Positions 50,921 through 59,489 of a stretch of DNA of 64,000 nucleotides are shown here, piece after piece. The notes beneath the pieces are model-generated. The model was not told where the DNA came from, did no database searches, and saw only the letters and a list, made by a program, of their open reading frames with translations. The position numbers and the translations under genes are program-made. Each line of letters starts with the position of its first letter. Position 1 is the first letter of the stretch. The stretch is from positions 20,952 through 84,951 of IMG/VR virus record IMGVR_UViG_3300023276_000008; one strand, written 5' to 3'. The stretch comes from a virus.

Positions 50921-51874
50921 TTAGTCTTCACCAAATTCACCAAGTAGATCACCTACAAAATTAGATTCATCTGGCGCATCATCGTCTTCAACTTCAACCT
51001 TTTTTGCTTTAGGTTTAGCTTTTGACTTAGTTGCATCTTCTTCCCCGAAAGGAATTTCATCTTCTTCGTCGATCACTTCTTTCCTTTTTGGAGCTGTACG
51101 TTCACGCTTCACATCAGCCTTCGCTTGGCGATCTTCGACAAGTTCAAGAAGATCAAGATTCTCACCAGCGAACCAGTGTTCATCAAGGATCTCTTTGAGT
51201 TCATCATATGATTTGATCTCACCGATTTGGTCTTTGAGAACAAAACGCTTTCCGTAAATTTCATCAACTTCTTCATCAGAAAGTTTAACAACAGGTTTTG
51301 TTACAAACTTAGACTTATCATATGAAATGAATGGTCCTTTTTTGTATGCAGGAATCTTTAATACTACTCCATCATCATACCCAAATACGCGCTCACCACC
51401 AAACTCTTCGTAATCATCTCCACCCTCTAAAAGAGCAGCATCGATAATTTCTTTAATTTGACGAGAGAACTTTAGAACCTTAACAGTTCCGTCATTTTCG
51501 GGATTCACTGAATCTGAAACCACATAAACATTAAGAAGATGCTTATCTCTACGAGAAAGCTTCTTATAACGCTCCTTCACATCTTCATCAGTAGATTTGA
51601 TACCAGTCCAGAATGCATCTGAAATAGGATCAGGTTCACTAAATGATTGAAGGGATACTGTTGTCATAAAACGACCTGTTGAGAAAGATTCCCAACCATG
51701 TTCGAAATATGTATATGTGGTGTCTTCGGGTGCTTCTGGATCGCAGAGCAACTTCAGCACATATGTACCTTCTTGTGAAATGCGAAGGAAATTAGGATTA
51801 CCTCCACCACCACCTCCAGCAGTTTTTTCTAGAGACTCTTGGATTTTGCTAAACATTGATTTATTGAATTTCAT
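50921..51874 (-). CDS. 32: Single-stranded DNA-binding protein gp32, 317 aa
   Basis: N-terminal MKFNKSMFSKIQESLEKTAG is the cooperative domain, followed by a glycine linker, the OB-fold core (YTYFEHGWESFSTGRFMTTV, then HLLNVYVVSDSVNPENDGTV) and an acidic C-terminal tail ending FVGDLLGEFGED, the contact site for replication partners. T4 gp32 has a zinc site (H64, C77, C87, C90) in the core; here the matching region has no Cys pair. Downstream terminator and upstream A/U-only leader suggest separate control. Confidence 0.9.
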   Translation of the reverse strand: MKFNKSMFSKIQESLEKTAGGGGGGNPNFLRISQEGTYVLKLLCDPEAPEDTTYTYFEHGWESFSTGRFMTTVSLQSFSEPDPISDAFWTGIKSTDEDVKERYKKLSRRDKHLLNVYVVSDSVNPENDGTVKVLKFSRQIKEIIDAALLEGGDDYEEFGGERVFGYDDGVVLKIPAYKKGPFISYDKSKFVTKPVVKLSDEEVDEIYGKRFVLKDQIGEIKSYDELKEILDEHWFAGENLDLLELVEDRQAKADVKRERTAPKRKEVIDEEDEIPFGEEDATKSKAKPKAKKVEVEDDDAPDESNFVGDLLGEFGED

Positions 51875-51917
51875 ATTATCTTATCTTTTAATTAATTTTT
51901 TTATTTATTTTTTTAAT
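51875..51917 (-). promoter_or_regulatory. A/U-rich leader of gp32, candidate autogenous operator
   Basis: About 43 bases before the gp32 ATG are almost only A and T on the minus strand and include an AATAAATA late-type motif (near 51897-51904). T4 gp32 represses its own mRNA by binding an unstructured A/U-rich leader; this stretch has the same character. Confidence 0.45.
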
Positions 51918-52541
51918 GCCATTATCGGCTACAACCTTCATTACCTTCGAAGTCATGAACTTCCCTCGACTTAGCGAGAGCATTTCATAAAAGTTTGGGT
52001 AAATCAAGTCCGTCATATTCGATCTTATACTACCTCCGCTCTTTGTCAAGGCGCAAATAGTATAAAATGAAATCTTTTTGTGTTTTAGATGACTTAGAAA
52101 GTCTTCGATCTTCGAGCCTGAACCCTTGAACGCCAAATACTCGTCTAATTTTATCTGATTGTCAATACAAAACTCCATTACAAACTCCAAAGACTCAGCG
52201 AATTTGGTTAGAATGAATCTAGTATCGGGATCGACTGTGTTTAATACAGTCTGAAATTGTGTATAAGCTTTGATAGCTCGTCGTGTAGTGTAAAAGTGTA
52301 TCTTAACGTAGTCATTACTATCATAAACCACGAATGGTGCTTTGAAAAAGTCATCAACTGCAATAGTTGGGTAGTCTTTAAAGAATAACGTTAGTTTCCT
52401 TAATGTGAACTTAATATCCTTCTCCAAATTGGAAAAATCTTTTCTATATCGGAATGGTTTGCCCTGTGACTGTCTTAGAGTCTTTAGGTATGTGTTGTAG
52501 TAGCCTTCTTCAGTTCTAGATAAGATAATTTCGTCGTCCAT
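51888..52541 (-). CDS. 59: Helicase loader gp59, 217 aa
   Basis: Same length as T4 gp59 (217 aa) and the same place, between gp33-like and gp32 genes. Helical, basic protein; N-terminal EEGYYNTYLKTLRQSQGKPF then FTLRKLTLFFKDYPTIAVDD, matching the two-domain helical loader that places gp41 helicase on gp32-coated forks. Assigned on synteny, size and general pattern. Confidence 0.75.
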   Translation of the reverse strand: MDDEIILSRTEEGYYNTYLKTLRQSQGKPFRYRKDFSNLEKDIKFTLRKLTLFFKDYPTIAVDDFFKAPFVVYDSNDYVKIHFYTTRRAIKAYTQFQTVLNTVDPDTRFILTKFAESLEFVMEFCIDNQIKLDEYLAFKGSGSKIEDFLSHLKHKKISFYTICALTKSGGSIRSNMTDLIYPNFYEMLSLSRGKFMTSKVMKVVADNGIKKINKKIN

Positions 52542-52829
52542 TTAGTATATCAAGTTTAATTTCTTCGACTCTGGAGAGTTTAGAAACTTAGATATGTACT
52601 TACTGTTTACTATCGTTGGGTCATATTGGATAAACATCTGGACTAATTCCATGTCCGTCTCTAAAGAGAGTAGACTTTTAAATATTCTCCTATATTTTTC
52701 CTCTTTAAGTAAAGTGATAAATACGTTTTGTAGGCTAAGTTTCTTTCCTTCACAATTTGATATGAATGTGCATAGGCACAGCATCAAATGTGAGCTTTCT
52801 TCGTCGATTAAGTTCGTTCTTGGGTCCAT
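52542..52829 (-). CDS. 33: Late-transcription coactivator gp33-like, 95 aa
   Basis: Small helical protein directly before gp59, the T4 position of gp33 (112 aa), which links the gp45 clamp to RNA polymerase at late promoters. The sequence (DEESSHLMLCLCTFISNCEG; FKSLLSLETDMELVQMFIQY) is not distinctive by eye, so the call rests mainly on the 33-59-32 order and on the presence of many T4-type late promoters. Confidence 0.55.
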   Translation of the reverse strand: MDPRTNLIDEESSHLMLCLCTFISNCEGKKLSLQNVFITLLKEEKYRRIFKSLLSLETDMELVQMFIQYDPTIVNSKYISKFLNSPESKKLNLIY

Positions 52830-52856
52830 AATACTGATTAAATTGGTTTCGTCAAC

Positions 52857-53717
52857 CTAAATCTCCATGAAATCTTCCGAAATCTTTTGAAAACTGGTTG
52901 TGATTGTTCCGTAACCCACTGCGCCACAGGTAGTTCCGTCGAAATATCGAGTGGCTACATAGTCTATATCGTGTTTGAGGGTTTCTTTGCCTCCAAATAT
53001 AGTCACCTTCTTTGTATTTGGGTTAACCATTAGATATAAATCATATTTTTTATCTTTTGGTAGGTATACTGTGCGATAAATGTGGGGGCATGTGGATTCT
53101 AAGAACACTACATACACTGAGAGATCTTGTATATGTCCTTCATACTCACATTTATGTTTCTCTTCGCTTATTAGCTTACTCTTTGATCGTTGCAGTATGG
53201 CTTTCTCCCCATCTGTGAAGTGTCTGAGTCCCTTTTTATATAAATTAGCAATCTTAGCCTTAGTTTTGGTTGGATATTCGTTAAAATACATCAGATGTGG
53301 CATCAGAAGGCTTATATCTGGATTTGGTCTATACAATTCGTCGCAAACAAATCCTAATTCATCGAATCTACTGCTAGTATTGAGACGTTCTTTAAAAATA
53401 TTATATAAATGGGTGGTTAGGGATGTATATCTATCCATTGTGTATGTCTTACCCATCCTAAGATTTAATCTATGTACACATATGAGGACTATATTAGGGT
53501 TATCAATCGAATTTGCGAAATCTTGACTCACATTGAACCCTAGTAGGTAAATCTTATCATATTTATCAGATGATTTATCAAACCATTCCTTGAATGATGT
53601 CTCCATTTCATCAGGGGTGCAGTAAAAATGCGATATGTGTTTATCTACGTCTTTAAATATCGATGCAGATGCGAATCCGTCGATATTTGAACATGTCCAT
53701 ATGGCATTCTTACTCAT
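52857..53717 (-). CDS. Degenerate DHH-type phosphoesterase-like protein, 286 aa
   Basis: N-terminal AIWTCSNIDGFASASIFKDV resembles the first motif of DHH phosphoesterases (HxDxDG..SA) but lacks the His and first Asp. C-terminal GGKETLKHDIDYVATRYFDG..TTCGAVGYG resembles a DHHA1 domain. The fold may be kept without catalysis, for example as a nucleic-acid-binding partner. It lies between gp41 and gp33 genes. Confidence 0.55.
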   Translation of the reverse strand: MSKNAIWTCSNIDGFASASIFKDVDKHISHFYCTPDEMETSFKEWFDKSSDKYDKIYLLGFNVSQDFANSIDNPNIVLICVHRLNLRMGKTYTMDRYTSLTTHLYNIFKERLNTSSRFDELGFVCDELYRPNPDISLLMPHLMYFNEYPTKTKAKIANLYKKGLRHFTDGEKAILQRSKSKLISEEKHKCEYEGHIQDLSVYVVFLESTCPHIYRTVYLPKDKKYDLYLMVNPNTKKVTIFGGKETLKHDIDYVATRYFDGTTCGAVGYGTITTSFQKISEDFMEI

Positions 53718-53723
53718 TGTCCG

Positions 53724-53730
53724 TATTTAG
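53724..53730 (-). promoter_or_regulatory. Late promoter, CTAAATA
   Basis: CTAAATA on the minus strand, 6 nt before the ATG at 53717. Confidence 0.6.
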
Positions 53731-53748
53731 TGGACAATTTACCCTAGA

Positions 53749-55152
53749 TCAACTGTTAAATATGTCTAATTTAGCCAATATATCCTTTGATCTGTCTAAT
53801 ATATTTGCATCTGTAATACCACCATCATCGCTACTCCCATATGCCATATCGTATTCCCCTTCTGAATCCATTTGAACCATAGTAAGAGTAGCATAATGCA
53901 TACGCATAGCTTGTACAAACCCCCTTGGACCGAATCGATTCTTAATAACGCCCATTCTAATAACTCCAAGCTCCATATCTTCTTCATTTTGGAACAATGT
54001 CATGATTGCATCTGCTGTAGCAGCAGTTCCAGAGGATTCAGAGAGGTGTTCTAGAGATGGATTACCTTTCTTTGTACCATAACCATCTTTATTCAACTGT
54101 GTGGCTGTTATAATGGGCACAGAGAACGTATAACTGATGGCGCGAAGTTGCTCACACACATATTTGATGCGTTCGTATGAGTTATTACCCATCGTAGATT
54201 TAACGAGATTAAGATAGTCAACAACAATTGCATCAATTTTCTCCCCACTTTCAATTACTTTCTTAACAAATGCAGAAATTTGGGATGGTGTTACTGTAGA
54301 CGGAGGGAATTCTTTAATAAATATCTTACCATAGTCCTTTTGTTTGATTTTCATCTCTTTGGATAGCTTTGTAGTATATTCACCAAAGCTATTAAGTTCG
54401 ATCTGTGTAATTCCTGATGAAATACGCTTACCATATAGGATTTCGGGCATTTCTAAGGTAATGAGTAGAACATTCTTCTTCTGTTTAGCTATATTCTCAC
54501 AAACATTACCTAAACAGATGGATTTACCGATGTTTGGTTCTCCAGAGAATACATACATAGCTCGACCATCAGATAAATAACCACCCCCAAGCGCATTATC
54601 GAGAAATTCCCACCCTGTAGAGATTACGGATGTGGTTCTAGCCAAATCATCAGTGATTCTATCGAAATCTTTAAACAATTCGAATCCCATATCGGTGTTT
54701 AGGGAGATTAAACAACTTTCTTCGAACATACTAAGCACTTTAGCAGGGTCAATTTCCCCTACTTGCATACCTTGAACCACTTTCAACACATTATGTGTTA
54801 ATGACTTCTCTTTAAGGAACTGTTCTGTGGTTTTGAATAGGTGGTCTTCGTCGATTACCTGATCTATATCCCCAGTCCATGACTTAATAAGGGCTTTGAA
54901 CTGATCTACTTCCTTTTTTGTCTCCAAATGCGCTCTAACTTCAACTAATTTGGGTAGTTTTTGGTAATCATCATAAAAATTCTTAACAATTTCAAAATAT
55001 TTTCCTATTATGGCATTCTCAAAGAAGTCTTTGTCGATATAATCAGCTATACTATTGAGATATACGCTGTTTTTCATGGATTGAAACGCCATAACGTGTT
55101 CAAATTCGTCGTGGTTTAGTGTTTCCAAAGGTTTGTGTTCTGTATTGGTCAT
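53749..55152 (-). CDS. 41: Replicative DNA helicase gp41, 467 aa
   Basis: DnaB-family helicase: RecA core with Walker A GEPNIGKS (204-211), Walker B AIVVDYLNLV and the ITATQLNKDGYGTKKGNPSL region typical of the family, including the arginine-finger part FGPRGF. Length is near T4 gp41 (475 aa). It unwinds the fork on the lagging strand. The start is the ATG at 55152 with GGGAG before it; the ATG at 55164 is formed by the promoter's -10 box and would not be transcribed. Confidence 0.93.
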   Translation of the reverse strand: MTNTEHKPLETLNHDEFEHVMAFQSMKNSVYLNSIADYIDKDFFENAIIGKYFEIVKNFYDDYQKLPKLVEVRAHLETKKEVDQFKALIKSWTGDIDQVIDEDHLFKTTEQFLKEKSLTHNVLKVVQGMQVGEIDPAKVLSMFEESCLISLNTDMGFELFKDFDRITDDLARTTSVISTGWEFLDNALGGGYLSDGRAMYVFSGEPNIGKSICLGNVCENIAKQKKNVLLITLEMPEILYGKRISSGITQIELNSFGEYTTKLSKEMKIKQKDYGKIFIKEFPPSTVTPSQISAFVKKVIESGEKIDAIVVDYLNLVKSTMGNNSYERIKYVCEQLRAISYTFSVPIITATQLNKDGYGTKKGNPSLEHLSESSGTAATADAIMTLFQNEEDMELGVIRMGVIKNRFGPRGFVQAMRMHYATLTMVQMDSEGEYDMAYGSSDDGGITDANILDRSKDILAKLDIFNS

Positions 55153-55162
55153 TTCTCCCACC

Positions 55163-55190
55163 ATTCTACTAGCTTTTTGGAGCTTGTCAA
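55163..55190 (-). promoter_or_regulatory. Sigma70-type early promoter for the gp41 operon
   Basis: TTGACA (55185-55190), 16-nt spacer, TAGAAT (55163-55168) on the minus strand, 10 nt before the ATG at 55152. It abuts a plus-strand late heptamer, so early and late transcription diverge from one short region. Confidence 0.7.
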
Positions 55191-55197
55191 CTAAATA
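55191..55197 (+). promoter_or_regulatory. Late promoter, CTAAATA
   Basis: CTAAATA 5 nt before the ATG at 55203. Confidence 0.7.
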
Positions 55198-55202
55198 CTG
55201 AT

Positions 55203-58031
55203 ATGTCAGATTTCACATTCGACCAATTCACCAAACGACTAGTGTTTGCAGAGAAGAAAGAAACCTTCAATCCTGCGAATATGGAGTTGAGTCCAGAGAG
55301 TATAGCCGATATAAAAGGAATTAATGATTTTATCCATAATAGTTTAGACGATATCATTAAGGATGGTTTATCCTCAGTAGATCTAGAAAATAGAGTGACC
55401 TATAATGGGAATACAAAGGCATTATATGTCCCAATTTGGTTGACCGCAGTTATGAAGAATGTAATTCTTGGTAAGGTTGATATGCCTGAGAGATTGAATG
55501 ATCAGAAACAGGTAGTCACTAATAATATGATCAATGACGCTCATAAGATCTTAGATGAAATCAGGGTGTATGATGGCAAAATTCTTTCGGACTTCTCTAT
55601 AGATAAAAATAGTTCTGGAGAATATAATATTCCCAAAGGTTCAAATGTCAAAGCTCTCACAACTCTCATTAAGAATATTGTAATGAGTTTAGCACAGTTG
55701 TCTGGTACAGATAGTAAACACGCAGATACATTATCTAACTATGCGAAAAGGATCACCCATGTACCCACATATGCTACTGATTCAGATGGAGATTCTCCAT
55801 TCACATCATGGCTTGGTGACCTTAGAGTACGTGCCAATCCACGAAAGAAAGTTTCCAAGATAAATGATGATGGATCTTCTACAGAGGAAGTAGATGTAAA
55901 ATATACAAATGCTCAACGTAAAAAGGATCTAGCAAGAGATCTTGCTACCATAGATGTTCCATATGATAACTTAACGAAAGTTCAAAAGAATCTACAGACT
56001 ATAGCAACACAACTGAGGAAAGGGTTGTTGGGTAGTGTGAAGGTTCAGCGAATGATGAACAAGGATATAAATCGCAGAAAGATAATAAAAGCTATTGATC
56101 GTAGTGTGAATGTACTTGATAAGGAAAATGATGATATGAGTCGAGGTATTGACGATATGTTCGGTAATTTAGATCAAATATTATCATCTGCAACTGATTT
56201 AGATGTAGATAATCAGGCTATATCAGCATTTAGTGGCAAAGGGTCAATGAATGCTATTAATATAGTCCACACTGTTTTGATAGCTCTATATGGGGTGAAT
56301 CCAAGTAGTGATGAATTGACTCAATATGCTACTAATTTGTTACAGGCTTCTGGTAGATTACGTGAAAGTATGTCAAAAAATGACATTACCACATTTAATG
56401 ATTTTGATGATATACTACAAGGTAGAGATGAAGTGATACCAAACGTTAATCTTGGGTCTGCATATGATAGATCAAAGAAAATTATAGAACATGCAAATAA
56501 TGCAGAATCTGACTACTATTTCGACCCCTCTGATAATAACGATGTATCATCTATGGCACACATGCTCGATTCTGGACAAGTGACAGACTTCCTATATTCT
56601 GTAATAAAAGTACATCTTCAATTCGCCCTAGGTCATTATGTTAATGATGATCAAGCTTCTTATCAGGCAGACTCTGAATTGACTATACCTGAACAGAAAA
56701 TGATTATTCGTGCAGTAGCTATAAATCAAATACATGTCTCTGGAGGATATCCAAAGGGAATATCTAAAGCTAAATACTTAAATGATCATATCAATAAATT
56801 ATATGAAGATGATCCAGACTTAGCATATAAAATATTAGATCATAATAATGCTCACCACGAATTAGTTGACGCTAATGCCGCAATTGAATCTCAGCAGAGT
56901 AGCGATAGGCAAGAACGATTGGCTCATGAAAGAGATGTTGCCGTTGGTGATGTTATAGAACTTGCGAAGGAAGATGGTGCTGGTGACGCGAAGGTTAATA
57001 GTATAAAACGTAAATTGTATGCAATATTAGAGCCTTTAAACTCTGTAGAGGGTATTCATGACGCTAAAAGAAAGTATTTACACGATAATGCCTCTAGATT
57101 CACTGATATGGAGAATAAACAGTTTGTTTCTCCAGAAGCTATTGACAACCAACTCAAAGAGATGATTAAGTGGATGGATGGTGAGTTCAAAGCTATGGGA
57201 AATCAGTTAGTAAGATCTCATGAAGTTATGTCAGAGGTTGATAATACTGGTGGTATTCCTAGTAGAGATGTGGCGCGAGTAAATCTACACGGAACTTATG
57301 ATGATATACTTTTTGATATGATGGAAGATAAATCTGGAAGTAATCTTCTAGAAAAATCAGTTCTTTATAACGGAACTTCCGCATTTTCAATATTTAATAT
57401 GGGGTCACAGAACGTACATAAGGAATATAGACCATATTATAATTATATATATGATGTAGATCCGAATGCCTTTGAACGTATGCTTGATAACCGTGACGAA
57501 AAATCAAAAAATATATATATTGATAGTTTCAACGAAGTAGATCCTAATTCCCTATATCTTTTCAAATCATTTGATGATTTTGTGAAGAATTCTGAAGATG
57601 GGGACTCTGTACATACAGCATTATCTCCAGTTACTACAGAATTAGAGGGGTTGAGATCTACATTACCGAAGGCAATGAATGTTTATAATGCTATTATAGC
57701 ATTGGAAGCTATTCAAGAGAGATCTGATCGTGGTGAAAAAATACAGCGATCTGAATTCGCTAAATATTCCCAAATCGCACTACACAATATTTCTAAGGGT
57801 CGTGGTCGAGCACCAGCAGGACATGTTGCACGAACACAGGCTGCGGAGAATATGTTGGATGCTAAGAAATATGGTATAAATGAAAATTCTAATGATATAT
57901 TTGATCAATATATGACACCATTCCATAAACGAAAGATGGGTCAGCGTGAAGACCGTGGAATCATATCTGAAAATTCTAGTCTACATAGGAAACGCCAATC
58001 ATTGGGAGATATGATTGACGATATTATATAA
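55203..58031 (+). CDS. Giant unknown helical protein, putative internal head protein, 942 aa
   Basis: N terminus MSDFTFDQFTKRLVFAEKKE contains VFAE|K at residues 14-18, a tag-like end. The rest is mostly helical, acidic overall, with basic stretches near residues 215-245 and 820-880 (RGEKIQRSEFAKYSQ; RGRAPAGHVARTQAAENM). No enzyme motif was identified, including no clear ADP-ribosyltransferase triad as in T4 Alt. A monocistronic late unit with its own promoter and terminator, it could be a large injected protein; that is inference. Confidence 0.55.
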   Translation: MSDFTFDQFTKRLVFAEKKETFNPANMELSPESIADIKGINDFIHNSLDDIIKDGLSSVDLENRVTYNGNTKALYVPIWLTAVMKNVILGKVDMPERLNDQKQVVTNNMINDAHKILDEIRVYDGKILSDFSIDKNSSGEYNIPKGSNVKALTTLIKNIVMSLAQLSGTDSKHADTLSNYAKRITHVPTYATDSDGDSPFTSWLGDLRVRANPRKKVSKINDDGSSTEEVDVKYTNAQRKKDLARDLATIDVPYDNLTKVQKNLQTIATQLRKGLLGSVKVQRMMNKDINRRKIIKAIDRSVNVLDKENDDMSRGIDDMFGNLDQILSSATDLDVDNQAISAFSGKGSMNAINIVHTVLIALYGVNPSSDELTQYATNLLQASGRLRESMSKNDITTFNDFDDILQGRDEVIPNVNLGSAYDRSKKIIEHANNAESDYYFDPSDNNDVSSMAHMLDSGQVTDFLYSVIKVHLQFALGHYVNDDQASYQADSELTIPEQKMIIRAVAINQIHVSGGYPKGISKAKYLNDHINKLYEDDPDLAYKILDHNNAHHELVDANAAIESQQSSDRQERLAHERDVAVGDVIELAKEDGAGDAKVNSIKRKLYAILEPLNSVEGIHDAKRKYLHDNASRFTDMENKQFVSPEAIDNQLKEMIKWMDGEFKAMGNQLVRSHEVMSEVDNTGGIPSRDVARVNLHGTYDDILFDMMEDKSGSNLLEKSVLYNGTSAFSIFNMGSQNVHKEYRPYYNYIYDVDPNAFERMLDNRDEKSKNIYIDSFNEVDPNSLYLFKSFDDFVKNSEDGDSVHTALSPVTTELEGLRSTLPKAMNVYNAIIALEAIQERSDRGEKIQRSEFAKYSQIALHNISKGRGRAPAGHVARTQAAENMLDAKKYGINENSNDIFDQYMTPFHKRKMGQREDRGIISENSSLHRKRQSLGDMIDDII

Positions 58032-58033
58032 AG

Positions 58034-58065
58034 TAAAAGGGGGTTATATAACCCCCTTTTTTTTT
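58034..58065. terminator. Bidirectional terminator after the 942-aa gene
   Basis: Hairpin AAAAGGGGGTTATATAACCCCC followed by T9. It also touches the stop of the convergent glycosyltransferase. Confidence 0.9.
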
Positions 58066-58708
58066 ATCCATGTTTGTTTTTGAAATATGTTTGTCCTTTG
58101 AGGAACTCTTCATCGTCTAGTGATTTAAGTCCTCCAGATGCATGAATCAGTGGAATATTAATAGCCAATGGCTTAAATCCCTCCCTCCACGCTCTTAAAG
58201 AGAAGTCTATGTCGTAGAAATGAAACTTTGATGGGATATCTTCATCATATCGAAGTCCTGACTGCATTAACTTCTTAGATAGTACTACAAATACTCCGTC
58301 TAGATTAATAACCTGTGCTGGTGTCGGACCAAAGAATGTTGATATGTGATTATCAACTGTTCCATGCTCTACATTCCCCCTCAAGTTACCTTCACCGCCC
58401 ATAATGTGCCATAAACAAGGTTCTGTCACATGGCAGTTGGTTGCACCTGCCACTCCCAACATATCATTAGTCTTTAGATACATTTCGATGATAGGTCTTG
58501 GATCAGACTTCAAGGTCACATCGTCATGACATAGAATTAGATAGTCCTCATCTTGATATCTATCAATTAATTGATTGTATATTTCTGATATAGATTCTGT
58601 GTTATCGATAACTCCATGTAGATCTATATCTATATCTAGATGTGTTAGAGACTTACATAGGTCAGTCTTTCTGATATCATTTTGTGGGGTAACTGTACAG
58701 ATTTTCAT
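58064..58708 (-). CDS. Glycosyltransferase, GT-A family-2 type, 214 aa
   Basis: Starts MKICTVTPQNDIRKTDLCKS. LILCHDDVTL (about residues 67-76) is the DxD-like metal motif, IMGGEGNLRGNVEHG a possible acceptor loop and FHFYDIDFSLRAWREGFKP the catalytic acidic motif. It overlaps the previous glycosyltransferase gene by 32 bases, so the two are probably co-translated and act in one pathway. Substrate unknown. Confidence 0.8.
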   Translation of the reverse strand: MKICTVTPQNDIRKTDLCKSLTHLDIDIDLHGVIDNTESISEIYNQLIDRYQDEDYLILCHDDVTLKSDPRPIIEMYLKTNDMLGVAGATNCHVTEPCLWHIMGGEGNLRGNVEHGTVDNHISTFFGPTPAQVINLDGVFVVLSKKLMQSGLRYDEDIPSKFHFYDIDFSLRAWREGFKPLAINIPLIHASGGLKSLDDEEFLKGQTYFKNKHG

Positions 58709-59489
58709 TTTTATTTTTGTAATTTTGTTTTATTGTTGTAAGAGCTTCATCCTCGGAAACCTTTGGAATATCTAATAGGTTGATTCCGTGTTTTGTTTCG
58801 AATACATCTAACCCAGCTCTGAATAGTTTAGTCTGATCGTTAGCACTTGCAATCACTGATTGTTCTGGCGACCATCCATCGTCACCAATATATTCCCATG
58901 AACTACTAATATCTGCAAAGTACCAGAAATTTGGATGAAGATTCTTTTGAATACCCATATAAGTATGATCAATGTGTTCGATAGCGTTGTAATATTTATT
59001 ATCAAGTAATCCAACCTCCTCTATATAATGCAGAGTGTAATAAGAGAAGGCTCCTACACAGTTTTCATAAAATTGTACTGTTGTGTCATTAAATGAGACT
59101 GCTAGTTTTGGGTCAGGAACACCTTGTCGGGTTTGGTTGGCTTTACCATGTTGGGAGAAGTTTAAGTGATGGATTCCACTATCTTTGGCAGTATGGATGT
59201 ACATATCAAACACATTTGGATCTTTAATATACATATCATCTTCAATTAAGAAGAAATCTGTACATCCTCTAGCGTATAATTCCCTAAGACATGCATTCTT
59301 AGCAAACCCAACTCCCCTACCTCCCAGATTCATACAATTGGATGATTTTGTGACTTCGTTTGGGGTTCCGTCATTAACTATCACCATCTCGTCAACTACT
59401 CCAGTTGGGATTGATTTGATAAGTTTCTGTAAAGTGCGGGGTCTGTTATATGTCACTATACCCACCCCAATTTTTCTTTTATTTGTCAT
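58677..59489 (-). CDS. Glycosyltransferase, GT-A family-2 type, 270 aa
   Basis: Starts MTNKRKIGVGIVTYNRPRTL, with MVIVNDGTPNE and the metal motif FFLIEDDMYIKDP near residues 88-100. CVGAFSYYTLHYIEEVGLLD and NAIEHIDHTYMG fit the acceptor half. It shares one base with the upstream kinase stop. It belongs to an early-promoter operon, so it may act early (host or DNA modification) rather than on virions; this is uncertain. Confidence 0.8.
   Translation of the reverse strand: MTNKRKIGVGIVTYNRPRTLQKLIKSIPTGVVDEMVIVNDGTPNEVTKSSNCMNLGGRGVGFAKNACLRELYARGCTDFFLIEDDMYIKDPNVFDMYIHTAKDSGIHHLNFSQHGKANQTRQGVPDPKLAVSFNDTTVQFYENCVGAFSYYTLHYIEEVGLLDNKYYNAIEHIDHTYMGIQKNLHPNFWYFADISSSWEYIGDDGWSPEQSVIASANDQTKLFRAGLDVFETKHGINLLDIPKVSEDEALTTIKQNYKNKNENLYSYPTK

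Noticed and set aside
55203-58031. Alt-type ADP-ribosyltransferase for the 942-aa protein
   Set aside because: Size and tag suit an Alt-like injected protein, but I could not find a convincing R-S-ExE set in order, so no enzyme is claimed.
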